Positions 47,100 to 57,661 of a DNA stretch of 64,000 bases are shown one piece after another. The notes below the pieces were generated by a model that made no database searches, had not been told where the DNA came from, and was given only the letters and a program-made list of their open reading frames with translations. The stretch is from contig NZ_CP123990.1 of assembly GCF_029919115.1 (NCBI RefSeq), positions 1,736,001 to 1,800,000 on the forward strand, in the 5' to 3' direction. Numbering within the stretch: the first letter of the stretch is position 1; every line of letters starts with the position of its first letter. The position numbers were made by a program, and so were the translations under genes. Origin of the DNA: Variovorax paradoxus (GTDB lineage Bacteria; Pseudomonadota; Gammaproteobacteria; Burkholderiales; Burkholderiaceae_C).

Positions 47100-49814
47100 A
47101 TGTCGGCAAATCCCGAGAACCTGTTCGGCTCGGCCGCGAACGACGCGGACGCCCAGGAGACCCGTGAATGGATGGATGCACTGTCCTCCGTTATTCAGAG
47201 CGAGGGGCCTGAGCGGGCTCACTTCCTTCTAGAGCAGTTGCTGGAACATGCGCGGCAGCACAGCATCGACAAGCCGTTCTCGGCCAATACGGCCTACGTC
47301 AACACCCTGGAGCCCGACCAGGAAGAGCGCTGCCCCGGCAACCTCGAAATCGAAGAGCGGCTGCGCGCCTACATGCGCTGGAACGCCATGGCCATGGTGG
47401 TCAAGGCCAATCGCCACCATCCGCCCGAAGGCGGTGACCTGGGCGGCCACATCGGCTCCTTTGCCTCGTTGGCGAACATGTTCGGCGCGGGCTTCAACCA
47501 CTTCTGGCACGCCGAGAGCGAAAACCACGGCGGGGATTGCCTCTACATCCAAGGCCACGTGTCCCCCGGCATTTATGCCCGCGCCTACCTGGAAGGCCGC
47601 CTGACCGAAGAGCAGCTGCTCAATTTCCGGCAGGAAGTCGACGGCAAGGGCCTGTCGAGCTACCCGCATCCGAAACTGATGCCCGAGTTCTGGCAATTTC
47701 CCACGGTCTCGATGGGCCTTGGGCCGCTGATGGCCATCTACCAGGCCCGTTTCCTCAAATACCTGCACGCCCGCGGCATTGCCAACACCGAGAACCGCAA
47801 GGTCTGGGTGTTCTGCGGCGACGGCGAAATGGACGAAGTCGAGTCGATGGGCGCCATTGGCCTGGCGGCGCGCGAGAAGCTCGACAACCTGATCTTCGTG
47901 ATCAACTGCAACCTGCAGCGCCTGGACGGCCCAGTGCGCGGCAACGGCAAGATCATCCAGGAACTCGAGGGTGAATTCCGCGGTTCGGGCTGGAACGTCA
48001 TCAAGCTGATCTGGGGCAGCAACTGGGATCCGCTGCTGGCGCGCGACAAGGAAGGTGCGCTGCGCAAGATCATGATGGAAACCAACGACGGCGACTATCA
48101 GGCCTTCAAGGCCAACGACGGCGCCTACGTTCGCAAGCATTTCTTCGGCCGCGACCCGCGCACGCTCGAGATGGTTTCCAAGATGAGCGACGACGACATT
48201 TGGCAGCTGCGCCGCGGCGGGCACGATTCGCAGAAGGTCTACGCCGCTTTCCATGCGGCCGTGAAGCACGAAGGCCAGCCCACGGTGCTCCTGATCAAGA
48301 CGGTCAAGGGCTTTGGCATGGGCAAGATCGGCGAGGGCAAGAACAACGTCCACCAGACCAAGAAGCTCAGCGACGAGGACATCATGGCCTTCCGCGACCG
48401 CTTCAACATTCCGATTCCGGACAGCAAGATTGCCGATCTGCCGTTCTACAAGCCGGCCGACGACACGCCGGAAATGAAGTACCTGCACGAGCGCCGCAAG
48501 GCCCTCGGCGGCTACCTGCCGCACCGCCGCACCAAGGCCGACGAGAGCTTCACGGTGCCTTCGCTCGACACCTTCAAGTCGGTGATGGAACCCACGGCCG
48601 AAGGCCGCGAGATCTCGACCACGCAGGCCTATGTGCGCTTCTTGACGCAGCTCTTGCGCGACAAGGCGCTGGGCCCGCGCGTGGTGCCCATCCTGGTGGA
48701 CGAGGCCCGCACCTTCGGCATGGAAGGGTTGTTCCGCCAGATCGGCATCTACAACCCCGCAGGCCAGCAGTACACACCGGTCGACAAGGACCAGGTCATG
48801 TACTACAAGGAAGACAAGGCCGGCCAGATCCTGCAGGAAGGCATCAACGAAGCCGGCGGCATGTCCAGCTGGATTGCCGCGGCCACGTCGTACAGCACCA
48901 ACAACCGCATCATGGTGCCGTTCTACGTGTACTACTCGATGTTCGGCTTCCAGCGTATCGGCGACCTGGCCTGGGCGGCCGGAGACATGCAGGCGCGCGG
49001 CTTCCTGCTGGGCGGTACGTCGGGGCGCACCACGCTCAACGGCGAAGGCCTGCAGCACGAAGATGGCCACAGCCACATCCTGGCCAACACCATTCCCAAC
49101 TGCGTGAGCTACGACCCGACCTTCGCGCACGAAGTGGGCGTGATCCTGCACCATGGCCTGAAGCGCATGGTCGAGAAGCAGGACAACGTCTATTACTACC
49201 TGACGCTGCTCAACGAGAACTACCCGATGCCCGGCCTGCAACCCGGCACTGAAGAGCAGATCATCAAGGGCATGTACCTGTCGAAGCAGGGCCCCGCGCT
49301 CAAGGCCAAGGCACCCACGGTGCAGCTGCTGGGCAGCGGCACCATCCTGCGCGAAAGCTTTGCCGCGCAGGAACTGCTCGAGAAGGACTGGGGCGTGTCG
49401 GCTTCCGTGTGGAGCTGCCCGAGCTTCAACGAGCTGACGCGCGACGGCCAGGACGCCGACCGCTGGAACCTGCTGCACCCCGACCAGACGCCGCGCGTGC
49501 CTTTCGTGGCCGAGCAGCTCTCGCCGACCACCGGCCCGGTGATCGCGTCGACCGACTACATGAAGGCGTACGCGGAGCAGATCCGCCCCTTCATTCCGAA
49601 GGGCCGCAACTACAAGGTGCTGGGCACCGATGGCTTCGGCCGCAGCGACTTCCGCAACAAGCTGCGCGAGCACTTCGAAATCAACCGCCACTACATCGTG
49701 GTGGCCGCGCTCAAGGCGCTGAGCGAAGATGGCACAGTGCCCGTGGCCAAGGTGGTTGAAGCGATCAAGAAGTACGGCATCAATGTCGACAAGGTCAATC
49801 CGCTTTACGCCTGA
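47100..49814 (+). CDS. aceE: Pyruvate dehydrogenase E1 component, homodimeric
   Basis: ThDP-dependent E1 of the pyruvate dehydrogenase complex; it decarboxylates pyruvate and acetylates the lipoyl groups of E2. The 904-aa protein is of the single-chain Gram-negative type: [18 protein letters not shown], the ThDP motif region [30 protein letters not shown] and, in the second half, [19 protein letters not shown] with the catalytic-site His residues. AGGAGAG precedes the ATG by about 7 bases. It is the first gene of an aceE-aceF-BPH-lpd operon. Confidence 0.98.
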   Translation: MSANPENLFGSAANDADAQETREWMDALSSVIQSEGPERAHFLLEQLLEHARQHSIDKPFSANTAYVNTLEPDQEERCPGNLEIEERLRAYMRWNAMAMVVKANRHHPPEGGDLGGHIGSFASLANMFGAGFNHFWHAESENHGGDCLYIQGHVSPGIYARAYLEGRLTEEQLLNFRQEVDGKGLSSYPHPKLMPEFWQFPTVSMGLGPLMAIYQARFLKYLHARGIANTENRKVWVFCGDGEMDEVESMGAIGLAAREKLDNLIFVINCNLQRLDGPVRGNGKIIQELEGEFRGSGWNVIKLIWGSNWDPLLARDKEGALRKIMMETNDGDYQAFKANDGAYVRKHFFGRDPRTLEMVSKMSDDDIWQLRRGGHDSQKVYAAFHAAVKHEGQPTVLLIKTVKGFGMGKIGEGKNNVHQTKKLSDEDIMAFRDRFNIPIPDSKIADLPFYKPADDTPEMKYLHERRKALGGYLPHRRTKADESFTVPSLDTFKSVMEPTAEGREISTTQAYVRFLTQLLRDKALGPRVVPILVDEARTFGMEGLFRQIGIYNPAGQQYTPVDKDQVMYYKEDKAGQILQEGINEAGGMSSWIAAATSYSTNNRIMVPFYVYYSMFGFQRIGDLAWAAGDMQARGFLLGGTSGRTTLNGEGLQHEDGHSHILANTIPNCVSYDPTFAHEVGVILHHGLKRMVEKQDNVYYYLTLLNENYPMPGLQPGTEEQIIKGMYLSKQGPALKAKAPTVQLLGSGTILRESFAAQELLEKDWGVSASVWSCPSFNELTRDGQDADRWNLLHPDQTPRVPFVAEQLSPTTGPVIASTDYMKAYAEQIRPFIPKGRNYKVLGTDGFGRSDFRNKLREHFEINRHYIVVAALKALSEDGTVPVAKVVEAIKKYGINVDKVNPLYA

Positions 49815-49863
49815 ACATCAACAACCAACGAACGAACGGCGCCTCACGGCGGGAGACAACGAT

Positions 49864-51549
49864 ATGGCAGCAGTGGAAGTGAAGGTGCCGGACATCGGCG
49901 ATTTCGATGAAGTCGCGGTGATCGAGGTGCTTGTGAAGGTGGGCGACACGGTCAAGGCCGAGCAGTCGCTCATCACCGTGGAATCGGACAAGGCGTCGAT
50001 GGAGATTCCGTCGTCGACCGCCGGTGTGGTGAAAGAAATCAAGGTCGAGGTCGGCGGCAAGGTGAAAGAGGGCTCCGTGGTCCTCGTGCTCGAGGCCGAA
50101 GGGGCTGCGGCGGCACCGGCTTCGGCGCCTGCAGCCGCTGCGGCTCCTGCGGCTGCCGCACCGGCGCCCGCAGCCGCGGCGCCTGCTCCGGCTGCCGCGC
50201 CTGCGGCTTCGGGCCCCATCGAAATCAAGGTGCCCGACATCGGCGATTTCAAGGATGTCGCGGTCATCGAGTTGCTGGTGAAACCCGGCGACACCATCGC
50301 GGCCGACCAGTCGCTCATCACCGTCGAATCGGACAAGGCCTCGATGGAAATTCCGTCGTCGGCTGCAGGCGTGCTCAAGGAGCTCAAGGTCAAGGTGGGC
50401 GACACGGTCAATATCGGTGACCTGATTGCCGTGCTGGAAGGCGCCGCAGGTGGTGCGGCCCCTGCGCCTGCGCCCGCGCAGGCTGCTGCAGCCGCTGCGC
50501 CGGCAACGGCGACCGCCAGTGTGCCAACTCCGGTTGCCGCTCCATCGGCGGCCGCTGCAACTCCGCCAGCTGCTGCCGCACCGCACGAACCCACTGTGGC
50601 GCCCACCGGCAAGCTGCCGCACGCTTCTCCCTCGGTGCGCAAGTTCGCCCGCGAACTCGGCGTGCCGCTCGAAGAGGTCAAGGGCTCCGGTCCCAAGGGC
50701 CGCATCACCCAGGAAGACGTCCAGGGCTTCACCAAGGCCGTGATGAGCGGCCAGGCCAGCACCAAGGCATCCGCAGCCAAGGCGCCAGCCGGTGGCGGCA
50801 GCGCGGACGGCGCGGCATTGGGCCTCATTCCGTGGCCGAAGGTCGACTTTGCGAAGTTCGGCGCTGTCGAGCGCAAGGACCTGTCGCGCATCAAGAAGCT
50901 CAGCGGTGCCAACCTGCACCGCAACTGGGTGATGATTCCGCACGTCACCAACAACGACGAAGCCGACATCACCGAGCTCGAAGCCTTCCGCGTTTCCACC
51001 AACAAGGAAAACGAAAAGTCGGGCATCAAGGTCACGATGCTCGCCTTCGTGATCAAGGCGGTGGTTGCCGCGCTCAAGAAGTTTCCTGACTTCAACGCCA
51101 GCCTCGACGGCGACCAGCTCGTCTACAAGCAGTACTACAACATCGGCTTTGCGGCCGACACGCCCAACGGGCTCGTGGTGCCGGTGCTGAAGGACGCGGA
51201 CAAGAAGGGCATCCTGCAGATCAGCGCGGAGATGGGTGAACTCGCCAAGAAGGCGCGGGACGGCAAGCTCGGCTCGGCCGACATGCAGGGCGGCTGCTTC
51301 TCGATCAGCTCGCTCGGCGGCATCGGCGGCACGCATTTCACGCCCATCATCAATGCCCCCGAAGTGGCCATCCTCGGCCTCTCCAAGGGCCAGATGAAGC
51401 CGGTGTGGGACGGCAAGCAGTTTGTGCCGCGCCTGACGCTGCCGCTGTCGCTGTCCTACGACCACCGCGTGATCGATGGTGCCCTGGCTGCGCGCTTCAA
51501 CGCCTACCTGGGGCAAGTGCTCGCGGACTATCGCCGAATCCTGCTATGA
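49864..51549 (+). CDS. aceF: Pyruvate dehydrogenase E2 component, dihydrolipoyl acetyltransferase
   Basis: Core of the pyruvate dehydrogenase complex. The 561-aa chain has two lipoyl domains (about 1-80 and 117-195) with lipoyl Lys43 and Lys158 in ESDKAS, each followed by an Ala/Pro-rich flexible linker. Next come a peripheral-subunit-binding domain ([20 protein letters not shown], about 260-295) and a catalytic domain ending in [15 protein letters not shown] with the active-site His. The ATG at 49864 follows a GGGAGA ribosome site. Its stop overlaps the start of the next gene (ATGA at 51546-51549). Confidence 0.97.
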   Translation: MAAVEVKVPDIGDFDEVAVIEVLVKVGDTVKAEQSLITVESDKASMEIPSSTAGVVKEIKVEVGGKVKEGSVVLVLEAEGAAAAPASAPAAAAAPAAAAPAPAAAAPAPAAAPAASGPIEIKVPDIGDFKDVAVIELLVKPGDTIAADQSLITVESDKASMEIPSSAAGVLKELKVKVGDTVNIGDLIAVLEGAAGGAAPAPAPAQAAAAAAPATATASVPTPVAAPSAAAATPPAAAAPHEPTVAPTGKLPHASPSVRKFARELGVPLEEVKGSGPKGRITQEDVQGFTKAVMSGQASTKASAAKAPAGGGSADGAALGLIPWPKVDFAKFGAVERKDLSRIKKLSGANLHRNWVMIPHVTNNDEADITELEAFRVSTNKENEKSGIKVTMLAFVIKAVVAALKKFPDFNASLDGDQLVYKQYYNIGFAADTPNGLVVPVLKDADKKGILQISAEMGELAKKARDGKLGSADMQGGCFSISSLGGIGGTHFTPIINAPEVAILGLSKGQMKPVWDGKQFVPRLTLPLSLSYDHRVIDGALAARFNAYLGQVLADYRRILL

Positions 51550-52139
51550 CCACCGTAGCGGCCGTCCGCAAAGGCGGCCAGGTCACGATGGCGGCGGATT
51601 CGCTGGTGACCTTCGGCGACACGCGGCTTTCGCACCGCGCCGAGGCAAACCAGAAGATCTTCACCATCGACGATGCGGCGGGGCAGAGCCTGTTTGCCGT
51701 GGCCGGGGCTGCTGCGCACTTCCTGGTGCTGCAGCATGCGCTGGCCGCGCAGCCGCGCGAGGCGCTGCTGTTCGGCAGCAAGCACGAGATCTTCCGCACC
51801 TTCACGCTGCTGCACCCGGTGCTGAAAGACTCGTTCTTCATGCAGACCAAGGAAGACGAGCATGAGCCCTACGAGTCGAGCCAGTTCACGATGCTGATGG
51901 CCAACCAGAGCGGCATCTACGGCATCTACAGCTACCGCGAGGTGTTCGAGTTCAAGCAGTTCTGGGCCATTGGCTCGGGGCGCAGCTTTGCACTTGGCGC
52001 CATGCACGCGGCCTACGACATGAAGTCGCGCACCTCGCGCGACGTGGCGGAAGCAGGGATTGCCGCCGCCTGCGAATTCGATCGCAATTCGGCCCCACCG
52101 GTCGACGTTCTCACACTCAAACTGAAAGTGTCCAAATGA
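51546..52139 (+). CDS. Proteasome/HslV-like N-terminal-Thr peptidase (BPH family)
   Basis: A 197-aa Ntn-hydrolase of the proteasome-beta/HslV superfamily. It starts MTT, so removal of Met exposes the nucleophile Thr1. Asp17 (AADSLV) is at the canonical position and Lys36 (NQKIF) takes the place of Lys33. IGSG with Ser143 (mature numbering) matches the conserved SGG site, and a long C-terminal helix with [16 protein letters not shown] fits. It is not HslV, which lies beside hslU; it best fits the betaproteobacterial proteasome homologue, BPH. It overlaps aceF and lpd by ATGA on both sides, so it is translated with the pyruvate dehydrogenase genes. No ATPase partner is in the window. Substrate unknown. 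Confidence 0.8.
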   Translation: MTTVAAVRKGGQVTMAADSLVTFGDTRLSHRAEANQKIFTIDDAAGQSLFAVAGAAAHFLVLQHALAAQPREALLFGSKHEIFRTFTLLHPVLKDSFFMQTKEDEHEPYESSQFTMLMANQSGIYGIYSYREVFEFKQFWAIGSGRSFALGAMHAAYDMKSRTSRDVAEAGIAAACEFDRNSAPPVDVLTLKLKVSK

Positions 52140-53959
52140 GCGAACAACAAATCAAGGTGCCGGACATCGGCGACTTCGACGAAGTCGCGGTCATCGAGGT
52201 GCTCGTCAATGTCGGCGACACGGTCAAGGCCGAGCAGTCGCTGATCACGGTCGAGTCGGACAAGGCCTCGATGGAAATTCCATCGTCGGCCGCCGGCGTG
52301 GTGAAGTCGCTCGCCGTCAAAGTGGGCGACAAGGTCAAGGAAGGCTCCGTGGTGCTGACGCTGGAGGTGGACGGTGCCGCAGCGCCCGCGCCCGCAGCAG
52401 CCGCTCCTGCGCCAGCCGCCGCGGCGCCCGCCCCCAAGGCGGCTCTCGCACCGGCTCCGGCTGCAGCGCCCGTCGCGTCCACCTATGGCGGCAAGGTCGA
52501 TGTCGAGTGCGACGTCGTCGTGCTCGGCGCCGGCCCTGGCGGCTATTCGGCCGCATTCCGCGCTGCCGACCTCGGCCTGAAGGTCGTGCTCATCGAACGC
52601 TATGCCACGCTGGGCGGCGTGTGCCTGAACGTGGGCTGCATCCCATCGAAAGCGCTGCTGCACGTGGCCTCGGTCATGGACGAGGTCAAGCACTTCGCCG
52701 ACCTTGGCGTGAGCTTTGCGGCGCCCACGGTCGACCGCGCCAAGCTGCTCGGCCACAAGAACAAGGTGGTGGGCAAGCTCACCGGCGGCCTCACGGCCAT
52801 GGCCAAGATGCGCAAGGTGACGGTGCTGCGCGGCGTCGGCAACTTCATCGACCCCTACCACCTGGAAGTGGACGAGACGTCCGGCACCAGCTGGGACACC
52901 ACCGGCAAGAAGCAGACCGTCAAGTTCCGCAACGCCATCATCGCGGCCGGTTCGCAGGCCGTGAGCCTGCCGTTCATGCCGAAGAACGATCCGCGCGTGG
53001 TCGACTCCACCGGCGCGCTCGAGATGGGCACCGATCCCAAGCGCATGCTGATCCTGGGCGGCGGCATCATCGGCCTGGAGATGGGCACGGTGTATTCCAC
53101 CCTCGGCGCTCGGCTCGACGTGGTCGAAATGCTCGACGGCCTGATGCAGGGCGCCGACCGCGACCTGGTCAAGGTGTGGCAGAAGATGAATGCGCCGCGC
53201 TTCGACAACATCATGCTCAAGACCAAGACGGTCGGCGCCGAAGCCACGAAAGAGGGCATCAAGGTCACCTTCGAGGGCGAGAACGCACCCAAGGAACCGC
53301 AGGTGTACGACCTGGTGCTGCAGGCCGTGGGCCGCAGCCCCAACGGCAAGAAGATCGGCGCCGAGAAGGCCGGCGTGACGGTGAGCGACCGCGGCTTCAT
53401 TCCGGTCGACATCCAGATGCGCACCAACGTGCCCCACATCTTCGCCATCGGCGACATCGTGGGCCAGCCCATGCTGGCGCACAAGGCGGTGCACGAGGCG
53501 CATGTGGCGGCCGAGGTGATTGCCGGCGAGCAGAAGGGCGACAAGGAGCTTTCGAGCGCCGCCTTCAACGCCCGCGTGATCCCGAGCGTTGCCTATACCG
53601 ACCCCGAGGTGGCGTGGGTCGGCCTCACGGAAGACCAGGCCAAGGCAGAAGGCATCAAGATCAAGAAGGGCCACTTCCCGTGGAACGCCTCGGGCCGGGC
53701 CATTGCCAACGGCCGGGACGAGGGCTTCACCAAGCTGCTGTTCGACGCCGAGACGCATCGCATTCTTGGGGGCGGCATCGTGGGCACGCACGCCGGCGAC
53801 ATGCTCGGCGAAATCGCGCTGGCCATTGAAATGGGCGCCGACGAAATCGACATCGGCAAGACCATTCACCCGCATCCGACCCTGGGCGAAAGCATCGGCA
53901 TGGCGGCCGAGGTGGCGCACGGTACCTGTACCGACTTGCCGCCAGTAAAGAAGGCCTGA
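52136..53959 (+). CDS. lpdA: Dihydrolipoamide dehydrogenase (E3) with N-terminal lipoyl domain
   Basis: Reoxidises the dihydrolipoyl groups of the pyruvate dehydrogenase complex with NAD. The 607-aa chain begins with a lipoyl domain (about 1-80, Lys43 in ESDKAS) almost identical to the first lipoyl domain of aceF, then an Ala/Pro linker, then the flavoprotein from about 120: FAD motif [17 protein letters not shown], redox pair Cys163/Cys168 ([13 protein letters not shown]), NAD motif [11 protein letters not shown] and interface His-Glu near HPHPTLGE. E3 with its own lipoyl domain is known in betaproteobacteria and Neisseria. Its ATG overlaps the peptidase stop. Confidence 0.97.
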   Translation: MSEQQIKVPDIGDFDEVAVIEVLVNVGDTVKAEQSLITVESDKASMEIPSSAAGVVKSLAVKVGDKVKEGSVVLTLEVDGAAAPAPAAAAPAPAAAAPAPKAALAPAPAAAPVASTYGGKVDVECDVVVLGAGPGGYSAAFRAADLGLKVVLIERYATLGGVCLNVGCIPSKALLHVASVMDEVKHFADLGVSFAAPTVDRAKLLGHKNKVVGKLTGGLTAMAKMRKVTVLRGVGNFIDPYHLEVDETSGTSWDTTGKKQTVKFRNAIIAAGSQAVSLPFMPKNDPRVVDSTGALEMGTDPKRMLILGGGIIGLEMGTVYSTLGARLDVVEMLDGLMQGADRDLVKVWQKMNAPRFDNIMLKTKTVGAEATKEGIKVTFEGENAPKEPQVYDLVLQAVGRSPNGKKIGAEKAGVTVSDRGFIPVDIQMRTNVPHIFAIGDIVGQPMLAHKAVHEAHVAAEVIAGEQKGDKELSSAAFNARVIPSVAYTDPEVAWVGLTEDQAKAEGIKIKKGHFPWNASGRAIANGRDEGFTKLLFDAETHRILGGGIVGTHAGDMLGEIALAIEMGADEIDIGKTIHPHPTLGESIGMAAEVAHGTCTDLPPVKKA

Positions 53960-53998
53960 CCGGCTGGTTGCGCCGCTCCAGGCAACTGGAGCGGCCAT

Positions 53999-54027
53999 AA
54001 AAAAATCCCGCCGCGGCGGGATTTTTT
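53999..54027. terminator. Bidirectional rho-independent terminator
   Basis: The arms AATCCCGCC (54004-54012) and GGCGGGATT (54015-54023) are a perfect stem around a GC loop, with A-run on the left and T-run on the right. It can stop both the plus-strand pyruvate dehydrogenase operon and the converging minus-strand NlpC/P60 gene. Confidence 0.93.
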
Positions 54028-54045
54028 GCGTTGAAAGAGGGCGGT

Positions 54046-54630
54046 TTAGTCGCCGGTGCGGGTTGCGGCTGTTGCCGCGGCCTTGACCTCGTCGTTGGGG
54101 GCGCCGCCAAGCACGCGGCGGGCTCCGTCGAAGCGGCGGCTCCAGTAGCTGCCGTTCATGTCTTCCACCCGCACCTGGGCGCCCGTGCGCGGCGAATGAA
54201 TGAACTTGCCTTCGCCGACATAGATGCCGACATGGCTGAAGGCACGGCGCATGGTGTTGAAGAAAACGAGATCGCCGGGCTTGAGTTGGCTGCGGTCGAT
54301 CTTTTCGGTGGCTGCGGCTTGTTCTTCGGCGCGGCGGGGCAGCAGGTGGCCAACGGTCTGGTTGTACATGGCGCGAACGAAGCCGCTGCAATCGAAGCCG
54401 GACTCGGCCGAGTTGCCACCGCGGCGATATGGAACGCCAAGGAAGCCGATGGCGGTAACGACCAAATCGGAAGTTCGTTCGGTGACGGTTTGGCGAACCT
54501 GCTGGAGTTGTCCGATCAAGCCCTTGTCGACAAGCAAGCGGGCAAGTTCGTCATCGGTTCGGTCCTGTTGAGGAGCGGCCTGGACGGCGACGGCAAACAG
54601 GAGGGAAGCGGGTAGGACGAAAAAACGCAT
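54046..54630 (-). CDS. NlpC/P60-family (C40) cell-wall peptidase, exported
   Basis: A 194-aa predicted periplasmic endopeptidase acting on murein peptides. A signal peptide (about 1-19, ending AVQAA) is followed by an N-terminal helical part and the NlpC/P60 domain (about 52-165): catalytic Cys81 in FDCSGFV, His133 in FSHVGIYVG and a third polar residue, His145, in FIHSP. GVPYRRGG is the usual entry strand. The C-terminal 25 residues are not conserved. The upstream 241 bases are AT-richer and probably hold its promoter and that of the divergent sugar dehydrogenase gene. Confidence 0.93.
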   Translation of the reverse strand: MRFFVLPASLLFAVAVQAAPQQDRTDDELARLLVDKGLIGQLQQVRQTVTERTSDLVVTAIGFLGVPYRRGGNSAESGFDCSGFVRAMYNQTVGHLLPRRAEEQAAATEKIDRSQLKPGDLVFFNTMRRAFSHVGIYVGEGKFIHSPRTGAQVRVEDMNGSYWSRRFDGARRVLGGAPNDEVKAAATAATRTGD

Positions 54631-54871
54631 GGCGCGTAGGATATTGATGACGCGCGGTTATGTCAACCTCATCTGAATTGGCGAATGTATCTCCAAATGA
54701 TTGATTTGCTTGAAATTTTTCGATTCGGCTGAAGAAAAAATGTAACGGCGGACCTTTATGAACCATAAGCGATTGCCCGCAAATGAACCTCCGCCTGTAA
54801 GGTGAATCACTCGCGGGAGCGCGTTTGATCGACAAAATCCCGCAACATCGCTTCAACTTCCCGCAAAATTC

Positions 54872-56002
54872 GTGAATCTGCAAATTACATCGAACTTTCG
54901 GCCTATGGGTCGCGCAGCTGTCCTGGCGGGGTTGGCGTTCGCGGGCACCGTTGTAGCGCAGCTACGCCCTGAGACCATTTCGTCCGGTCTCGAGAATCCA
55001 TGGGGCGTCGCCTTCCTGCCGAACGGCCGTTTCGCGGTGACCGAACGCGCCGGGCGTTTGCGGGTGATTGCTGCGGACGGAAAAATCAGCCCGCCAGTGA
55101 CCGGGTTACCTGCGATTGCGGCGGGCGGCCAGGGTGGCCTGCTCGACGTGCTGGCGGATTCAGGCTTCGAAAAGAACCGCACGCTGTACTTCTGTTTTTC
55201 CGAACCCCAGGCAGGGGGCTCGGCCAACGGCACTGCGCTGGCCCGCGCACAGCTTTCGGAAGAGGGCGCGAAGCTGGAGAACCTGCGCATCATCTTCAGC
55301 CAGCAACCCAAGGTGGCCAGCCGCAATCATTTCGGCTGCCGCATTGTCGAAGCGAGAGACGGCACGCTGTTTCTTACGCTGGGCGACCGGTACAGCCGCA
55401 AGGACGATGCGCAGAAGCTCGACAGCCACCTGGGCAAAGTCGTGCGCATTGCCAAAGACGGAACCGTGCCAAAGGACAACCCGTTTGTCGGCCGGAGTGG
55501 GGCGCTGCCTGAAATCTGGAGCTACGGCCACCGCAATGGCCAGGGCGCGACGCTCGCGCCGGACGGCCGCCTGTGGATGACGGAGCACGGCCCCCAAGGC
55601 GGCGACGAGCTCAATGTTCCGCAAGCTGGCCGCAACTACGGCTGGCCGGTGATCACCTACGGTGAAAACTACGGCGGCGGCAAGATTGGCGACGGCCTCA
55701 CCGCGAGCGAAGGGATGGAGCAGCCGTTGCACTACTGGGTGCCGTCGATTGCGCCATCGGGCATGGCCTTCCTGACCAGCGACCGGTATGGCACGGGGTG
55801 GAGGGGCAATCTCTTCGTCGGATCGCTCAAGTTCGGCTATCTCGACCGCATCGAGCTGAAAGACGGCAAGGTGGTGGCCGAGCACAGGCTGCTGGCCGAC
55901 GGAAGGGCGCGTATCCGCGACGTGAAGCAGGGGCCGGACGGATTGCTTTATGTACTGACCGACGAATCCGACGGCAAGCTGCTGCGGTTAAGGCCGAACT
56001 GA
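54872..56002 (+). CDS. PQQ-dependent soluble aldose (YliI/Gdh-B-like) dehydrogenase
   Basis: A 376-aa predicted periplasmic beta-propeller enzyme of the sorbosone/glucose dehydrogenase type that uses pyrroloquinoline quinone. Family motifs are LENPWGVAFLPNGRFAVTERAGRLR, GGQGGLLDV, NHFGCRI, GHRNGQGATLAPDGRLWMTEHGPQGGDELN and YGWPVITYG. The GTG at 54872 is taken; an in-frame ATG at 54905 would give a cleaner signal peptide (MGRAAVLAGLAFAGTVVA). No PQQ synthesis genes are in the window. The sugar substrate is not known. Confidence 0.9.
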   Translation: MNLQITSNFRPMGRAAVLAGLAFAGTVVAQLRPETISSGLENPWGVAFLPNGRFAVTERAGRLRVIAADGKISPPVTGLPAIAAGGQGGLLDVLADSGFEKNRTLYFCFSEPQAGGSANGTALARAQLSEEGAKLENLRIIFSQQPKVASRNHFGCRIVEARDGTLFLTLGDRYSRKDDAQKLDSHLGKVVRIAKDGTVPKDNPFVGRSGALPEIWSYGHRNGQGATLAPDGRLWMTEHGPQGGDELNVPQAGRNYGWPVITYGENYGGGKIGDGLTASEGMEQPLHYWVPSIAPSGMAFLTSDRYGTGWRGNLFVGSLKFGYLDRIELKDGKVVAEHRLLADGRARIRDVKQGPDGLLYVLTDESDGKLLRLRPN

Positions 56003-56012
56003 CCCCAGGGCT

Positions 56013-56819
56013 TCAGCCTGAGCAGCCCGGCAGAGGCAGCGTGGGCAGCATGCTGCGCCAGAGGCGCATCCACTCGGGCCAGTCATGGCCGCCCTCGGTC
56101 GTGAACACGCGGCCCTCCGGCAGCGCAGCGGCCAGGAGCCGGTGGCTGAAGGCAAAGCGGTCGTCGATGCCGTAGCCCAGGTAAAGCGGCGGGCGCGCGC
56201 CGAAGGTGGCGCTATGGCCGACGTGGCCGCGCAGCCATTGCCAAAGCTGCGTTTCGTTCGGCGTTCGCGGGTCGCTGCCCGGTGGGGCGTCCAGCGGCCC
56301 GGTCCAGTGGGCCACGCCGCCCGCATTGGCGATGTCCAGGCTGAGCGCGCGTTCCCCCAGATAAGGCGCGATGGTCACGAGGCCGGCCAGTTCGCCGGGG
56401 TGGGTTTGCGCGTAGAGAAGCCCGCCGAATCCGCCGACCGAAATGCCGACGATCCAGATCGACTTGTAGCCCTTGCTGCGTGCCGGTGCCATCACGTCCT
56501 TGCTCAACCGGTCGAGGATGGTCTTGTTGTTGTAGTAGCCGAGGTGCGCATCGACCAGCATCGCGTCCACCGCGAGCCTGTTGTCGCCTAGCGCCTTGAC
56601 GAAACCCTCGCGCGTGAAATCGTCCGGGTGCGAATAGGCGCCGGGCAGGAGCAAAAGCAGCGTGTCCGCGTTCGGGGTGCAGCTGCTCTTTTCGAGCGTG
56701 CTCTCCAGCGGCGTGTTGGCCGTTCGCATGCCGCCGCAGCCGGAGACCAGGAGCACGGCGCAAAGGCTCAGCAGCAGGAGAGGGCGCCGCGCTGAGAGGC
56801 GCCAGTAAAAGATCCGCAT
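56013..56819 (-). CDS. Alpha/beta-hydrolase-fold lipoprotein
   Basis: A 268-aa predicted lipoprotein with a basic N-terminus, a hydrophobic stretch and lipobox VSGC (Cys28). The hydrolase core has the nucleophile elbow GISVGG (Ser127), a preceding IWIVG strand, a YGIDDRFA strand with the likely Asp and a GGHDWPEW with the likely His near residue 247. The fold resembles esterase-D-like and dienelactone-hydrolase-like proteins. It converges with the sugar dehydrogenase gene, 10 bases apart. Function is unassigned. Confidence 0.82.
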   Translation of the reverse strand: MRIFYWRLSARRPLLLLSLCAVLLVSGCGGMRTANTPLESTLEKSSCTPNADTLLLLLPGAYSHPDDFTREGFVKALGDNRLAVDAMLVDAHLGYYNNKTILDRLSKDVMAPARSKGYKSIWIVGISVGGFGGLLYAQTHPGELAGLVTIAPYLGERALSLDIANAGGVAHWTGPLDAPPGSDPRTPNETQLWQWLRGHVGHSATFGARPPLYLGYGIDDRFAFSHRLLAAALPEGRVFTTEGGHDWPEWMRLWRSMLPTLPLPGCSG

Positions 56820-56894
56820 CCAGCGGAGTCTAGGTGCACGGCTTTTCGGTGGTACGGTCTAGCCCAATCAATTTTCATCTGAAAGAATCAGTTC

Positions 56895-57497
56895 ATGCTG
56901 CTCGACGCCTCGCAATCCCAACTCGTGCTGATCGACTACCAGGCGCAACTGATGCCTGCGATCTTCGAGGCCGATGCCGTGGCGCAGAACGCCGTGCGCC
57001 TGGGCAAGATGGCGCGCCTGTTCGAGGTGCCGGTCTGGGGCACCGAGCACAACCCCTCGAAGCTCGGCGAAACCCTGCCCAGCATTCGCGCGCTGTACCA
57101 GCGAACCTTGCCCAAGATGCATTTCAGCGGCATGGAGGAGGGCCTTGGCGAATGGCTGCGCGTGCCGCCCAAGGCGCCGCAGGGCAACGCCCGCAGCCTG
57201 CCGAAGCACCTGCAGAAGCCTGCGGCCGCAGCCGAAGAGCGCAACACCATCGTGATTGCCGGCTGCGAGGCGCATGTGTGCCTGCTGCAGACCGCACTCG
57301 ATCTTCTTGAAGACGAGTTTGAAGTTTGGGTGGTGACCGACGCCTGCAGCTCTCGCACCGAGCGCAATCGCGACGCGGCCTTCGACCGGTTGGCCGGCGC
57401 GGGCGCCGAGTTGGTGACCACCGAGATGGTCGGCTTCGAGTGGCTGCGCACGGCCGAGCACCCGGCATTCCCCGAGCTGCTGAAGATCATTCGATAA
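56895..57497 (+). CDS. Isochorismatase-family cysteine hydrolase
   Basis: A 200-aa cytoplasmic hydrolase. The catalytic triad of the family is visible as Asp14 (LVLIDYQ), Lys74 (LPKMHFSG) and Cys129 (GCEAHVCLLQ), and the chain has the expected length. The YcaC-like subset acts on unknown amides, whereas nicotinamidases and isochorismatases have other signatures, so no substrate is proposed. GAAAGAATCAG lies just before the ATG. It stands alone between the lipoprotein gene and prpE. Confidence 0.92.
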   Translation: MLLDASQSQLVLIDYQAQLMPAIFEADAVAQNAVRLGKMARLFEVPVWGTEHNPSKLGETLPSIRALYQRTLPKMHFSGMEEGLGEWLRVPPKAPQGNARSLPKHLQKPAAAAEERNTIVIAGCEAHVCLLQTALDLLEDEFEVWVVTDACSSRTERNRDAAFDRLAGAGAELVTTEMVGFEWLRTAEHPAFPELLKIIR

Positions 57498-57588
57498 CGG
57501 CCTTGCGTTCAGCCCCCACCCGGCCGGGGCCGGAGCGACGCGGGCGACACCTGATTGTCGGGCGCGTCAGCTTCCTGCAAGATCGATC

Positions 57589-57606
57589 TCCATAATTATG
57601 AATTCA
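57589..57606 (-). promoter_or_regulatory. Candidate GntR operator upstream of prpE, shared with the mutase region
   Basis: Read on the minus strand this is TGAATTCATAATTATGGA, which differs from 11254-11271 at one position of 18. It includes the perfect palindrome CATAATTATG (57591-57600). It lies 56 bases before the prpE start, in a position to overlap the promoter. The sharing with the gntR/mutase region is seen directly; control by the GntR protein at 10578-11225 is inferred. Confidence 0.65.
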
Positions 57607-57661
57607 GTTTTAGGCGACGCTGATCGCCGGAGCTGATTTCCATAACCAGGAGACATCGCAG

